Shown here piece after piece: positions 36,761-46,491 of a stretch of 64,000 nucleotides of DNA (its first letter is position 1; every line of letters begins with the position of its first letter). The DNA comes from Gluconobacter sphaericus NBRC 12467. Lineage in GTDB: Bacteria; Pseudomonadota; Alphaproteobacteria; Acetobacterales; Acetobacteraceae. Location: the NCBI RefSeq assembly GCF_006539125.1, contig NZ_BJMK01000006.1:81720-145719 (forward strand), given 5' to 3'. Made by a program: the position numbers and the translations under genes. The notes beneath the pieces were generated by a model. The model worked only from the letters and a program-made list of their open reading frames with translations. It made no database searches and had not been told where the DNA came from.

Positions 36761-37387
36761 TCAATCAGCCTTGGGAAGTACGAACAGGGACTGAGACACA
36801 GTCCCGCCCAGATGCACATCGGACAGGGCGATCCTGGTCGTGCGCCCCTGCGCATCCACGACCGTCCACCCCAGAAGACCAAGCGGCGCATCGGACAGGA
36901 GGAGCGTCAGGGTGCCTTCCCCCGCACTCTGCGTCCGCACCACCTGCACCCGAATCTGCCCGTTGCTGTGCTCAAATCCCGTCACCGTCACATCGCCCGA
37001 CAGCTTGAGTTCGGGACGCAGCAAAAGCCCGAGCGGCGTGCGGTCCAGCGGAATAGTCGTCACCTGATCAACGCTACGATCCTGAAACACAACGCGCCCA
37101 TCATTGGCGACCAGCAGCAGCGGACTCGGCTTGTCGTAATCGAAACGCATGCGACCCGGCCGGTCGAGCGTCGCTGTTCCGACCTTCGTGCTACCATCTG
37201 CCGCCGTCTGCCTGAAACGCGCCTGAAGGGTCGTGATCTTCCCCAGCGTGTCCTCAATCCGTGAAATCCAGCCCTGATCCGCAGGACGAAGCTGAGCGGG
37301 GGTCGCCTGCGCAAATGCCATGGATGGCAGGGTAACGGGCAACAGCGCCACCAGAGCGGCAGCGCGGAAAAAAGAACGGTTCATCAT
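36761..37387 (-). CDS. lolA: Outer-membrane lipoprotein carrier LolA
   Basis: A 208-residue periplasmic chaperone that carries lipoproteins from LolCDE to the outer membrane. Signal peptide ends near AFA-QA (residue ~26). ISRIEDTLGKITTLQARFRQ and LDRPGRMRFDYDKPSPLLLVANDG are the LolA core; the beta-barrel continues to the end with IALSDVHLGGTVSQSLF. The start is ATG 37387 or the adjacent ATG 37384. It is the last gene of the rsmE-gshA-mbfA-lolA reverse run. Confidence 0.9.
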   Translation of the reverse strand: MMNRSFFRAAALVALLPVTLPSMAFAQATPAQLRPADQGWISRIEDTLGKITTLQARFRQTAADGSTKVGTATLDRPGRMRFDYDKPSPLLLVANDGRVVFQDRSVDQVTTIPLDRTPLGLLLRPELKLSGDVTVTGFEHSNGQIRVQVVRTQSAGEGTLTLLLSDAPLGLLGWTVVDAQGRTTRIALSDVHLGGTVSQSLFVLPKAD

Positions 37388-37390
37388 GTC

Positions 37391-38347
37391 TCAGGAACTG
37401 CCAATCAGCACGCCGGTTGCAAAAACAAGAGCCCCACCAAGGAAGACCTGCACCATGGCCGATCCGAACGGCGTGTCCTGATACCGCCAGCGCACCCAGG
37501 AAATCAGCAGAAGCTCGATCGCCACCGCAATGAGCGCCACGCCAAAGGCCAGACGGAAATCCGGCACCAGAAACGGCAACGTATGCCCGATACCACCGCC
37601 AAACGTCATGGCACCACAAATCAGCCCACGCAAAAGGGGAGCGCCACGTCCGGACAGCTTACCGTCGTCGGCGAGCCCTTCCGCCAGTCCCATGGAAATC
37701 CCGGCTCCCAGCGACGCGGCAAGCCCGACCAGAAAAGCCGCATGTGGACTATGTGTTGCAAACGCCGCCGCAAAAACGGGCGCAAGCGTCGAGACGGAGC
37801 CATCCATAAGTCCGACCAAACCCGGCTGGACGATCCGCAGTACGAAATCGCGGCGGCTATGTTCGTCTTCGCGGTCACGGGAATTGTCACTCAGATGCGC
37901 GTCTTCAAGCCGCCGCGCTTCGCGCTGGTGCCGGTCTTCCTCGGTCGCCAGATCACCCAGCAGCTTGCGGATTTCGGCATCATGGGTCTGCCCGGCGGCC
38001 TGACGGTAAAATCGTGCCGCCTGCCGCTCCATATCGGCAGCCTGCGCCCGGATGGCCTCGATCCCACGATTCTGCATCTGCCAGGCAGATTTACGGGACG
38101 GAAAGCCCTGCACATCCTGCCGCCGGACCAGCGGAATATGATTACCAAAACGCCGGACAAACAGGTCGATCAACGCCCGGCGATGATGATTTTCCTCTTC
38201 CGCCATATCCTGGAAAATGGCGGCGCTGTCGGGATAATTTTCCGCCAGCATCTGGCCGAAATCCGCGTAAATATGACCATCCTCTTCCTCGCTGGCGATA
38301 GCCAGCGCAAGGATTTCGCGTTCGGTCAGCTCGGAAAGTTTCGTCAC
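37391..38347 (-). CDS. mbfA: Membrane-bound ferritin-like iron exporter MbfA (erythrin-VIT1 fusion)
   Basis: A 318-residue protein with an N-terminal erythrin/rubrerythrin four-helix domain (residues ~1-165) holding diiron ligands in [36 protein letters not shown] and [12 protein letters not shown], then a VIT1/CCC1 transporter domain with five hydrophobic segments ([52 protein letters not shown] onward). MbfA of rhizobia exports iron and protects against peroxide. GTG 38347 is the start. No convincing Irr (ICE) site was seen upstream; it follows gshA by 27 bases, suggesting co-transcription with glutathione synthesis. Confidence 0.92.
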   Translation of the reverse strand: MTKLSELTEREILALAIASEEEDGHIYADFGQMLAENYPDSAAIFQDMAEEENHHRRALIDLFVRRFGNHIPLVRRQDVQGFPSRKSAWQMQNRGIEAIRAQAADMERQAARFYRQAAGQTHDAEIRKLLGDLATEEDRHQREARRLEDAHLSDNSRDREDEHSRRDFVLRIVQPGLVGLMDGSVSTLAPVFAAAFATHSPHAAFLVGLAASLGAGISMGLAEGLADDGKLSGRGAPLLRGLICGAMTFGGGIGHTLPFLVPDFRLAFGVALIAVAIELLLISWVRWRYQDTPFGSAMVQVFLGGALVFATGVLIGSS

Positions 38348-38374
38348 GTAGGCAGCAGGTCCCGTCTTATAAAA

Positions 38375-39751
38375 TCAGATAGCGGCTTCGGTAAAGAGCG
38401 GCTTCACGCTCTGCCCCCAGGCACCATTATACAGATCCAGCCAGTACTGGGCCTGATTCGGACCACCATCAGCAATCAGATGCAACGGATCGAGATAGCC
38501 GGCTTCGTTACGCACACGGGCCCGCAGTCCCTGCTCGGCAAGCTGGAGCACACGCTTGGCCAGCGGTTTCAGCCCGCCCGGGAATGCGGCATCCAGCCCC
38601 AAACTCGGCACTTCGGCCCGAAGCTGCTGATAAGCGCTCCAGGGCTGCTCTCGCACCAGTTTTTCTGCGGCTTCGAGCGTTGCTGGATCGTACAGCAAGC
38701 CAACCCACAGAGCCGACTGCGCCACCATCATTTCCAACTTCCCGGCATCCGCGCCACGCATTTCAAGGAACTGCTTGAGACGCACATCCGGGAAAACCGT
38801 CGTCAGATGGTCTTCAAAGTCTCCAACCGTCGGCGTCAGACCCTTCAAGGGCTCCTGAATGTCTCCAGCGAGCCAGCGACGGAACGAGCAGCCTGCCACG
38901 TCGATGTTCTTCCCCTCACGCGAGACGAAATACATCGGCACATCGAGCGCCCAGTCCACATATTGTTCAAAACCGAACCCGTCCTCGAAGAACACCGAAG
39001 GCTGTCCCGAACGCTGGTTGTCCGTATCGGTCCAGATCCGCGCACGGTTGGACAGCAGGCCATTCGCCTTGCCCTCGACGAACGGAGAATTCGCGAACAG
39101 CGCCGTTGCTACTGGCTGAAGGGCCAGAGAGACGCGCATCTTGCGCGCCATATCGGCTTCGTCGCTGAAATCGAGATTGACCTGAACCGTGCAGGTCCGC
39201 GTCATCATGTCGAGGCCAAGCGTGCCGACCTTCGGCATGTAATTGCGCATGATCGCATAGCGGCTCTTAGGCATCCAGGGCATCTCATCGCGCGACCAGA
39301 GCGGCTGAAAACCGAACGGCAGGAAGCCAAGACCTAGTTCTGCAGCCGGGCCACGGACCTGATCGTAATGCTCCTGCATCTCCGCTTCCGTTTCCTGAAG
39401 CGACACAACCGGTGCGCCCGAAAGCTCGAATTGTCCGGCCGGTTCAAGAGAAATCGCCCGCCCAGCCTGTACGTTCTGCCCTTTCAGCCCGATCAGGTTT
39501 TCGCCGTCCATGATCGGCGACCAATCCGGCCCCTGAAGCTTTTCCAGCAATGCCCCGATTCCACGCGGCGCGTAAGGCGGCGGCGACAGAGGAGCGCGTC
39601 CGTCAGCATCGTGCGGAAGAATAAAGCCGAATTTTTCGTGCTCGGTCCCGATCTTCCATTCAGATTGCGGTTTGCAACCCCGTGAGATCGCCTCGACGAG
39701 CTGCGCCCGGCTTTCGATCGACGCAGTATTGGACGTGCCGGGATTGGACAT
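38375..39751 (-). CDS. gshA: Glutamate-cysteine ligase (plant/alphaproteobacterial type)
   Basis: First and limiting step of glutathione synthesis. KIGTEHEKFGFIL (residue ~34), LEPAGQFELSGAPV and MMTRTCTVQVNLDF are the GCS2-type signatures; MPKSRYAIMRNYMPKVG is characteristic of the plant-like branch. ATG 39751 gives 458 residues; the longer frame to 39919 runs back through the rsmE end. Encoded behind rsmE with a 73-base gap, as in many alphaproteobacteria. Confidence 0.95.
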   Translation of the reverse strand: MSNPGTSNTASIESRAQLVEAISRGCKPQSEWKIGTEHEKFGFILPHDADGRAPLSPPPYAPRGIGALLEKLQGPDWSPIMDGENLIGLKGQNVQAGRAISLEPAGQFELSGAPVVSLQETEAEMQEHYDQVRGPAAELGLGFLPFGFQPLWSRDEMPWMPKSRYAIMRNYMPKVGTLGLDMMTRTCTVQVNLDFSDEADMARKMRVSLALQPVATALFANSPFVEGKANGLLSNRARIWTDTDNQRSGQPSVFFEDGFGFEQYVDWALDVPMYFVSREGKNIDVAGCSFRRWLAGDIQEPLKGLTPTVGDFEDHLTTVFPDVRLKQFLEMRGADAGKLEMMVAQSALWVGLLYDPATLEAAEKLVREQPWSAYQQLRAEVPSLGLDAAFPGGLKPLAKRVLQLAEQGLRARVRNEAGYLDPLHLIADGGPNQAQYWLDLYNGAWGQSVKPLFTEAAI

Positions 39752-39824
39752 GACGTTTGGCCTCGGTCTGAATTCGTTGTTCGATAATGATTGAACTGTA
39801 GCAGGTCCGACGGTTCTGTCACCC

Positions 39825-40544
39825 TCAGGCAGCGCCCTCGGCTCCCTCTGCAAGACGGGCCAGCCCCGCGCACACGGCCGTTTCCGCCCGCAGTACCAGC
39901 GGCCCGAGACTGAGTGCATGAACGGCAGGATGCCGCCGCAGAAGCTCCACTTCCGCCTCGGAGAAGCCGCCCTCCGGCCCGATCAGCAGAGCTACCGCCT
40001 GCACAGTCGCATCCTCACCCGGACGACGTTCCAGAGCAGCAAAAAGCGGACGATCGTCCGGCCAGTCCGCCAGCACCGCCCGCAGCGACTCAGGCGGCAG
40101 AATCTCTGGAACATCAAGCCGCTCGCACTGCTCGGCTGCTTCGATTGCAATCACCGACAGTCGCTCCAGATTGAGGCGGTGCGTATTGGTCCGCTCCGTC
40201 ACAACTGGCCGAAAGCGCGTCACGCCCAATTCGGTTCCCATCCGTATGACAAGTTCCGTCGCATCCCGCTTGAGCGGCGCGAACAGCAGTTCCACACCTC
40301 GCGTCGAAGCCGGAGTCCGCTCGCGGCGATGCAGCAGGACAGTTCCCTTATCTTTTTTCAGGGCCGCAATTTCTGCCACCCACTCGCCGTCACGCTCATT
40401 GAACACACGGACAGCACTGCCCACGCCCTGCCGCATGACGTTGCCCAGATAATGTGCCTGTCCCGGTGGAAGCGGGACAGTCTGGCCTTCCGCGAAGGCT
40501 GTTTCAGACACAGGGACGTAAAGACGGGGGTCGGATCGGCTCAT
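39825..40544 (-). CDS. rsmE: 16S rRNA (uracil1498-N3)-methyltransferase RsmE
   Basis: SPOUT-class methyltransferase of 239 residues. N-terminal PUA-like domain with PRLYVPVSETAF and GQAHYLGNVMRQ; C-terminal trefoil knot with LLIGPEGGFSEAEVELLR (residue ~180) and SLGPLVLRAETAV. ATG 40544 is chosen over the frame start at 40583 because it matches the family N-terminus. Divergent from ubiA, 62 bases apart. Confidence 0.95.
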   Translation of the reverse strand: MSRSDPRLYVPVSETAFAEGQTVPLPPGQAHYLGNVMRQGVGSAVRVFNERDGEWVAEIAALKKDKGTVLLHRRERTPASTRGVELLFAPLKRDATELVIRMGTELGVTRFRPVVTERTNTHRLNLERLSVIAIEAAEQCERLDVPEILPPESLRAVLADWPDDRPLFAALERRPGEDATVQAVALLIGPEGGFSEAEVELLRRHPAVHALSLGPLVLRAETAVCAGLARLAEGAEGAA

Positions 40545-40606
40545 CCTTTTCCGATAGCGCGCCTCGCCCATTGACGGAAGCATGTCCGCACAGCATCACA
40601 TCTCCC

Positions 40607-41524
40607 ATGAGCCAGACCCGCGCCCATACCGATATTCAGCTGACCGGCCGCATTGCGCGCCTGCCCGAGCCATGGCGCTCCTACGCCCTGCTCGCCCGTC
40701 TCGACCGTCCGGTCGGAACATGGCTCCTGTTCCTGCCTGGCGTATGGGGTTTGTTCCTTGCGCCTCACGCATCGCTTCAGACGCGCCTGATCGACACGGC
40801 GCTGTTCGCATTCGGCTCGCTCGTCATGCGCTCGGCCGGATGCGTCGTGAATGACATCTGGGACCGCGACATCGACGCAAAGGTCGCCCGCACCGCAGGT
40901 CGCCCCCTAGCCAGCGGGGCACTATCCCTGAAACAGGGTCTGCTCCTGCTGGTCGCCCTTTTGCTGATCGGGCTGGGCGTGCTCGTCTGCCTGCCGCCCG
41001 TTTGCTGGGCCCTTGCCCCGCTCGCGCTCCTGCTCGTCGCCCTGTATCCGGCAGCCAAGCGCGTCACCTGGTGGCCGCAGCTGGTCATGGGTTTTACCTT
41101 CGGATTCGGCGCCCCGATGGGATACGCAGCCTCAGCGGGAACGCTCGATGATAACGGCCTGCTGCTCTACGGTGCCGTCATTCTCTGGCAACTCGGATTC
41201 GACACAATCTATGGCTTTCAGGATATGGATGATGACGCCCGCATCGGCGTTCGCTCCACCTCCCGCCTGATGGAAAAAAGTGCCCGCCCGTTCATCGCCA
41301 GCTGCTACAGCCTCATGCTTCTGGCGTTGGCACTCGTCGCCATCCACGCGCATTTACACTGGACCTTCTGGCCCTTCCTCGCCGTTGCGACCGCAATGCT
41401 GCTCCAGCAGGTCCGCGTACTGAACCCTTACGATGCCCCTGCTTGCCTCATCGAATTTCGTCGCAACGTGCCCATCGGATTTGTGCTCGCTGCCGGATTC
41501 GTTGCCGCAAGATTTTTCGGATGA
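40607..41524 (+). CDS. ubiA: 4-hydroxybenzoate polyprenyltransferase
   Basis: Integral-membrane prenyltransferase joining the polyprenyl chain made by DdsA to 4-hydroxybenzoate in ubiquinone synthesis. The first Asp motif VNDIWDRDIDAKVARTAGRPL (residues ~74-94) and the second YGFQDMDDDARIGVRS (~202) are both intact; nine hydrophobic segments fit UbiA. ATG 40607, 305 residues. Stop overlaps the ATG of the following methyltransferase. Confidence 0.95.
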   Translation: MSQTRAHTDIQLTGRIARLPEPWRSYALLARLDRPVGTWLLFLPGVWGLFLAPHASLQTRLIDTALFAFGSLVMRSAGCVVNDIWDRDIDAKVARTAGRPLASGALSLKQGLLLLVALLLIGLGVLVCLPPVCWALAPLALLLVALYPAAKRVTWWPQLVMGFTFGFGAPMGYAASAGTLDDNGLLLYGAVILWQLGFDTIYGFQDMDDDARIGVRSTSRLMEKSARPFIASCYSLMLLALALVAIHAHLHWTFWPFLAVATAMLLQQVRVLNPYDAPACLIEFRRNVPIGFVLAAGFVAARFFG

Positions 41525-42189
41525 GCATAGCCCTGAGCAATCCCACCGGTTTCATCCGCGACAACACTGCCATCGCACAGGCCATGATCGTACCGGAGAT
41601 TTCCCTTCACCTGGCGACCGAAATCACACCCATCTGGCAGGCCAGCGAAGTCTATCTCGAACAGATCGGCATTGAGCCGCCTTTTTGGGCCTTCGCATGG
41701 CCCGGCAGCCAGCTCATCGCACGCTTTATTCTCGACAACCCTGGGTATGTCCGGGAGCGCCGCGTTCTTGATGTAGCCTGCGGATGCGGCCTTGCCGCCA
41801 TTGCCGCTGCCCTAGCGGGTGCGTCCGAAGTTCAGGCCAACGATATCGACCCCATCGCCCTGGAAGCCACAGCTCTGAATGCACGCCTCAACAACGTGAC
41901 CATCACTTCCGCCCCCGGAGACCTGATCGGAACAATCGCCGACTGCGACCTGCTGCTCATCGGAGATGTCTGTTACAACGAGGCCATGGCCGCGCGGATC
42001 GTGCCCTGGTTGCTGGAGTGTTCGAAAACCTGCGAAGTCTGGCTCTGTGATCCGGGTCGGCACTACGCGCCGTCAATGCCACTCGAAGTGCTGACCCGAC
42101 AAACAGTTCCGGTCACGCAGGAGCTGGAGAGCGCGGATCAGCGCGCCACCACGCTCTTCAGGCTGCGAGATATTTCCGCCCCAGGCTGA
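41521..42189 (+). CDS. Class I SAM-dependent methyltransferase, ETF-beta lysine methyltransferase-like
   Basis: A 222-residue methyltransferase. The family-specific N-terminal pattern PEISLHLATEITPIWQAS and PPFWAFAWPGSQLIARFIL precede the SAM motif VLDVACGCGLAAIAAA (residue ~81); ANDIDPIALEA is motif II; LLIGDVCYNEAMAARI is motif IV in the form seen in METTL20/ETFB-KMT, which methylate electron-transfer flavoprotein beta. It starts inside the ubiA stop. Protein methylation is inferred; a small-molecule methyltransferase cannot be excluded. Its last 32 bases overlap the convergent MFS gene. Confidence 0.72.
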   Translation: MSIALSNPTGFIRDNTAIAQAMIVPEISLHLATEITPIWQASEVYLEQIGIEPPFWAFAWPGSQLIARFILDNPGYVRERRVLDVACGCGLAAIAAALAGASEVQANDIDPIALEATALNARLNNVTITSAPGDLIGTIADCDLLLIGDVCYNEAMAARIVPWLLECSKTCEVWLCDPGRHYAPSMPLEVLTRQTVPVTQELESADQRATTLFRLRDISAPG

Positions 42190-43546
42190 GTGTGGCTCCC
42201 GTAAACGCCACCATCATCGCGGTCCCCAGACAGATGAAAGCCGGATGAGGAAAGACCGTAAACAGTCCGGCCACGAGCAATGCCCCCGTTGTCTGACCGC
42301 CCAGCCGCGCAACTGAGAGCATGCCGCTCGCTCCACCCTCACGGCCCGGAGGCGCGCTCACCATGATCGCACGGTTATTGGGGGGCTGGAACAGTCCAAA
42401 CCCGCATCCGGCAAACAGCGTCCGCCAGGCGATGGCCCAGTTGCCAGCATCCGTCGGCAGAAACCACAACAGACAGAACCCACTCGCCGTAATGAGCAGA
42501 CCAATTGAGGAGAGTACCGACGCCGGAAAACGATCCGCCAGACGACTGACCGCAAAGGACATCGTCGCCACTCCGACAGCCCAAGGCGCAATCAAAAGCC
42601 CGATTGTCCCGGGTCCACGGTGGAAAACGGTCGCCAGCGTGAACGGCATCGCCACGATATAAAGATTGGAGGCCACAAACCCCAGAAACCCAACCAGACA
42701 GGCCAGCAGGAATGGCCTGCGCGCCAGCAGATCAACCGGCACAATCGGCTCCAGCCTCTCGCGCTGGTAATGCAGCAGCATCGCCCAGCAGAGCCCTCCC
42801 GCGAACGTCACGACGCCGCCCGACAGGAAATCGGCATGCATCAACCCGTCCAGACCAACACCGGTCAGCGCAAACGAAGCCATAGTCAAAAGCGAGCCGA
42901 CCATATCAGTGGGGATATCGCTCCGCGGGGTCTGGGGAAGCGCGGAATGAGCCAGCACCAGAGCCACCAGAGCCAGAGGAAGATTGATCCAGAAAATCCA
43001 AGGCCAGCTCGCAACAGACAGGATCAGCGATCCCAGGGACGGACCAAGCGCCACGCCGATTCCCACGAACAACCCGTTCAGCGCAATCCCGCGCCCCAAC
43101 TCCTTATGCGGGTAAATAAAACGGATGAGAGCAAAGTTCACGCTCATGATGCAGGCGCCGCCCATACCCTGGAGCGCCCGCGCGAGCGTCAGCTCCAACA
43201 GATTTTGTGACAGGGCACAGGCAACGGACGCAATAAGGAACAGGAAGATCCCAAACTGACTCAGTCGCGCGAACCCGACACGCGCCCCCAGCGACGCCAG
43301 CGGCAGAAGGCAGGACAGATTGGCGAGCTGATAAGCATTAACGACCCAGATGGCCCGCGAAGACGACGCATGCAGATCCTCAGCAATCAGCGGCAGAGCC
43401 ACATTCGCGATCGCATAGTCCAGAACCGACAGAAGGAGCGCCAGAAGCACGGCCGACATTGCCTTGAAGCGCTGGGCTCCATACAGCCCGGCATGGCGTT
43501 TAGCATCGTACTCTTCTTGAGGACCGTCTTCCGTCGTCGCCGTCAT
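42158..43546 (-). CDS. MFS efflux transporter, DHA2 (14-TMS) family
   Basis: A 462-residue major-facilitator protein. The pattern LLSVLDYAIANVALPLIAEDL (first helix; motif D1), then ANVALP..WVVNAYQLANLSCLLPLASLGARVG and RALQGMGGACIMSVNFALIR, and LGPSLGSLILSVASWPWIFWINLP (motif C antiporter helix 5) identify EmrB/QacA-type drug:proton antiporters. ATG 43546 lies five bases after the stop of the upstream sugar transporter gene, so the pair is an operon. Substrate unknown. Confidence 0.85.
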   Translation of the reverse strand: MTATTEDGPQEEYDAKRHAGLYGAQRFKAMSAVLLALLLSVLDYAIANVALPLIAEDLHASSSRAIWVVNAYQLANLSCLLPLASLGARVGFARLSQFGIFLFLIASVACALSQNLLELTLARALQGMGGACIMSVNFALIRFIYPHKELGRGIALNGLFVGIGVALGPSLGSLILSVASWPWIFWINLPLALVALVLAHSALPQTPRSDIPTDMVGSLLTMASFALTGVGLDGLMHADFLSGGVVTFAGGLCWAMLLHYQRERLEPIVPVDLLARRPFLLACLVGFLGFVASNLYIVAMPFTLATVFHRGPGTIGLLIAPWAVGVATMSFAVSRLADRFPASVLSSIGLLITASGFCLLWFLPTDAGNWAIAWRTLFAGCGFGLFQPPNNRAIMVSAPPGREGGASGMLSVARLGGQTTGALLVAGLFTVFPHPAFICLGTAMMVAFTGATLSLGRKYLAA

Positions 43547-43550
43547 TCTT

Positions 43551-44963
43551 TTACCGCCCCAAATCACGCAGGCGCCTGCCTGCAAAAAGATTGGCTTCCA
43601 GTCTCTCGAGCGAGACGCCTTTCGTTTCGGGAACGAACAATACGGTCACAAGAATAAAAAGACCATTGAAGACGGCAAACAGCAGGAACGTAGAGGACGC
43701 TCCCATCATCGCCATGCCCAGCGGGAACATGTTGGAAATGGCCCAGTTCGCGGCCCAGTTGGTCACTGTGGAGCAACCGATCCCGAAATCCCGACCACGC
43801 GTCGGCTGAACTTCCGAGCACAGCGTCCAGACCAGGGGGCCCTCGCCAATGGCAAAACCCGCGACGAACAGAAGAACGAATCCGCACAGCAGAAGCTGCA
43901 GCCCGAAGCTCTGCGCCCCTATGGCCAGCAATGTCCCGACCCCTACCAACGAAAATGCAGCAATACCGCAACTGAGGATCAGCAAAGGACGCCGTCCCCA
44001 GCGGTCGACGCACGCAATCGCCACTCCGGTCAGCGCCATGTTCGTCAGGCCCACAAGAGTGGTAGCCCAGATGGACGCGTTCGTCCCGAAATGAGCCGCC
44101 TGAAAGACGCGCGGGGCGTAATACAAAAGCGCGTTGATCCCCGAGAGCTGCTGCATGATCTGGAGCAGCATGCCCAGGAAGACGGTGCGGCGGAAATTAG
44201 GATTGCTCCTGAAAAGCCCCAAACCCGCATCGCTGCTTTTCTGCAGGCGTGACTGGATGTCGACCAGTTCCGCTTCGGCCACTTCCTCATCCGAGCGCAG
44301 GCTCTGCAGGACGCGCCGCGCACGCTCTTTTTCCCCGCGCATCATCAGCCAGCGAGGGCTGTGCGGCAGGATCAGGACAATTCCAAGAAAGCAACTGGCC
44401 GGCAATGCCATGACGCCGAGCATCCAACGCCAGTGGCCACCCGAAGCCAGCAAGCTGTCGGAAACGAATGCGAGAAAAATCCCGAGGGAAACCATGAGCT
44501 GATAGAACGAAATCATGGCACCGCGGACGGACTCGACCGTGATTTCGGAAATGTAGAGCGGGGCGGCAAAGGCAGCCACACCAACTGCAAGCCCAAGGAA
44601 AAGACGCCCGACAATCATGACAGCTGCCCCGGGCGCCAAGGCACAGAGCAGTGTTCCGAGCAGAAACAGGATCGCCGCCCCCAACATGGCGCCCGTGCGG
44701 CCGAACCGAACCGAGATGCGTCCGGCAAACAGTGACCCGACTGCCGCCCCGGCCATCATCGACGAGACAATCCAGCCTTGGAGGGCATCGCCGGCATGGA
44801 AATCGGTTGCAATGAACGGCAGCGCACCGGCGACGACTCCGGTATCAAGGCCGAACATCAGCCCAGCCAGCGCTGCCAGAATACCAAGGGTTGTCGCCCG
44901 TGCCGTGCTACGGGACTGTTGCGTAGACAGCCCCTCACTGGAAGACGAAGCAATCCCAACCAT
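43551..44963 (-). CDS. MFS sugar:proton symporter (sugar porter family)
   Basis: A 470-residue 12-helix transporter. LMFGLDTGVVAGALPFIATD, RFGRTGAMLGAAILFLLGT, GRLFLGLAVGVAAFAAPLYISEI (residue ~125), the cytoplasmic loop LPHSPRWLMMRGEKERARRVL, QQLSGINALLYYAPRVF and the terminal FVPETKGVSLERLEA are all sugar-porter signatures as in GalP/XylE. The substrate (galactose, glucose, arabinose or other) is not decidable. It leads the DHA2 transporter gene; a 130-base upstream gap separates it from der. Confidence 0.92.
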   Translation of the reverse strand: MVGIASSSSEGLSTQQSRSTARATTLGILAALAGLMFGLDTGVVAGALPFIATDFHAGDALQGWIVSSMMAGAAVGSLFAGRISVRFGRTGAMLGAAILFLLGTLLCALAPGAAVMIVGRLFLGLAVGVAAFAAPLYISEITVESVRGAMISFYQLMVSLGIFLAFVSDSLLASGGHWRWMLGVMALPASCFLGIVLILPHSPRWLMMRGEKERARRVLQSLRSDEEVAEAELVDIQSRLQKSSDAGLGLFRSNPNFRRTVFLGMLLQIMQQLSGINALLYYAPRVFQAAHFGTNASIWATTLVGLTNMALTGVAIACVDRWGRRPLLILSCGIAAFSLVGVGTLLAIGAQSFGLQLLLCGFVLLFVAGFAIGEGPLVWTLCSEVQPTRGRDFGIGCSTVTNWAANWAISNMFPLGMAMMGASSTFLLFAVFNGLFILVTVLFVPETKGVSLERLEANLFAGRRLRDLGR

Positions 44964-45093
44964 ACCCGTAGTTACCTCCCCCGAAACACACCCTTATTCA
45001 AGGGGACAGGACCGAACGTTCCGAAATCGGAAACAGCCGGTCCTGTATTAATGACCGATCAGGGGTGTGGTCTATATCCAAACGAACAGAAAA

Positions 45094-46491
45094 TCACTTT
45101 TCCGCGTAAGGATTTTTCGTTCCGCGCAACTGCAGACGCACCGGGACTCCCGGCATGTGGAACGTTTCACGCAGTCCGTTCACCAGATAGCGTTTGTAGG
45201 AATCCGGAAGCTGCTCCGCCCGCGTGCCGAACAGCAGGAATGTTGGTGGGCGCGCCTTCACCTGCGTCATGTACCGCAGCTTAAGACGGCGACCGTCCAC
45301 GAGCGGCGGCTGATGACGCTCAAGCGCATCCTCAAACCAGCGGTTCAATTCACCCGTGGAAACACGCGAATTCCATATCTCATAAACCTCCCGAACGGCC
45401 GGAAGGAGACGATGCACGCCCGCTCCCGTCAGCGCGGAGAACGTCACAACCGGAATGCCACGCACCTGGGCCAGCGAGATTTCCAACCGGTCCAGAATCG
45501 CCTTCTTGGTCGCATTCCGGTCCTCGACCGCATCCCATTTATTCAGAGCGATAACGCAGGCCCGGCCCTCACGCTCGATCAGACGGCCAATCTGGAGATC
45601 CTGCTCATGCACGCCAAGCGTCGCATCAATCACCAGCACGACCACTTCCGCCATTTTCAGAGCTTCGATGGAAGCCGAGACGGACATTCTCTCAAGATGC
45701 TGCTCGACACGGGCACGCTTGCGCATTCCCGCCGTGTCGACCAGCCGGATCTCGCCATGCTCGTCATGCAGGGTCACGGCAATGGAATCGCGCGTCAGGC
45801 CAGCCTCTGGACCTGTAATCATCCGCTCTTCGCCCAGCAGACAGTTCAGCAGCGTGGACTTTCCTGCATTCGGACGACCAATAATCGCCAGACGCAGCGG
45901 ACCAGCCGGACGCTCGTCTTCACCCTCCTCGCCTTCGGCCCTCGGAGCCTCACGACGACGGGATTTTTCCGCCGGCGGTAGACGCTCGGCAATCTCACCC
46001 ATGAGATCGGCAATGCCTTCGCCATGCTCCGCAGACAGTGCCAGCGGCGTTCCCAATCCCAGCGAATAGGCTTCAAGAGCCGCATTTGTCCCCGCCTGCC
46101 CTTCCGCCTTATTGGCGATCAGCAGAACCGGACGGTTTTGACGTCGCAACCAACTCGCAAAATGCGCATCCGCGGGCGTAATGCCCGAGCGCGCATCAAT
46201 GCAGAACAGCACCAGATCCGCCATCGCAACAGCAGACTCGGACGAAGCCCGCATCCGCCCATACAGCGTATCTGGTGCGGCTTCCTCCAGTCCGGCCGTA
46301 TCAATCAGCCGGACACGACGGCCTCGCAGAAGGGCCTCGCCCTCCTTGCGGTCGCGCGTAACGCCCGGCATGTCGGACACGATCGCCTGACGACGGCCGA
46401 CAAGCCGGTTGAACAGAGTGGATTTCCCGACATTCGGGCGCCCGGCAATAACAACAACGGGCAGGTTCTCAGAGGTCATTCGTTCAGCCAT
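45094..46491 (-). CDS. der: Ribosome-biogenesis GTPase Der (EngA)
   Basis: Double-GTPase for 50S assembly, 465 residues. G1 motifs GRPNVGKSTLF (residue ~17) and GRPNAGKSTLL (~206), the G3 motifs DTAGLEE and DTAGMRK, G4 ANKAEGQ and NKWDAVED, and the C-terminal KH domain with LRYMTQVKARPPTFLLFGTR. An acidic/basic linker joins the two domains. ATG 46491 overlaps the bamB end by 8 bases; ATG 46479 is an alternative. Order TPR-bamB-der is standard. Confidence 0.97.
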   Translation of the reverse strand: MAERMTSENLPVVVIAGRPNVGKSTLFNRLVGRRQAIVSDMPGVTRDRKEGEALLRGRRVRLIDTAGLEEAAPDTLYGRMRASSESAVAMADLVLFCIDARSGITPADAHFASWLRRQNRPVLLIANKAEGQAGTNAALEAYSLGLGTPLALSAEHGEGIADLMGEIAERLPPAEKSRRREAPRAEGEEGEDERPAGPLRLAIIGRPNAGKSTLLNCLLGEERMITGPEAGLTRDSIAVTLHDEHGEIRLVDTAGMRKRARVEQHLERMSVSASIEALKMAEVVVLVIDATLGVHEQDLQIGRLIEREGRACVIALNKWDAVEDRNATKKAILDRLEISLAQVRGIPVVTFSALTGAGVHRLLPAVREVYEIWNSRVSTGELNRWFEDALERHQPPLVDGRRLKLRYMTQVKARPPTFLLFGTRAEQLPDSYKRYLVNGLRETFHMPGVPVRLQLRGTKNPYAEK

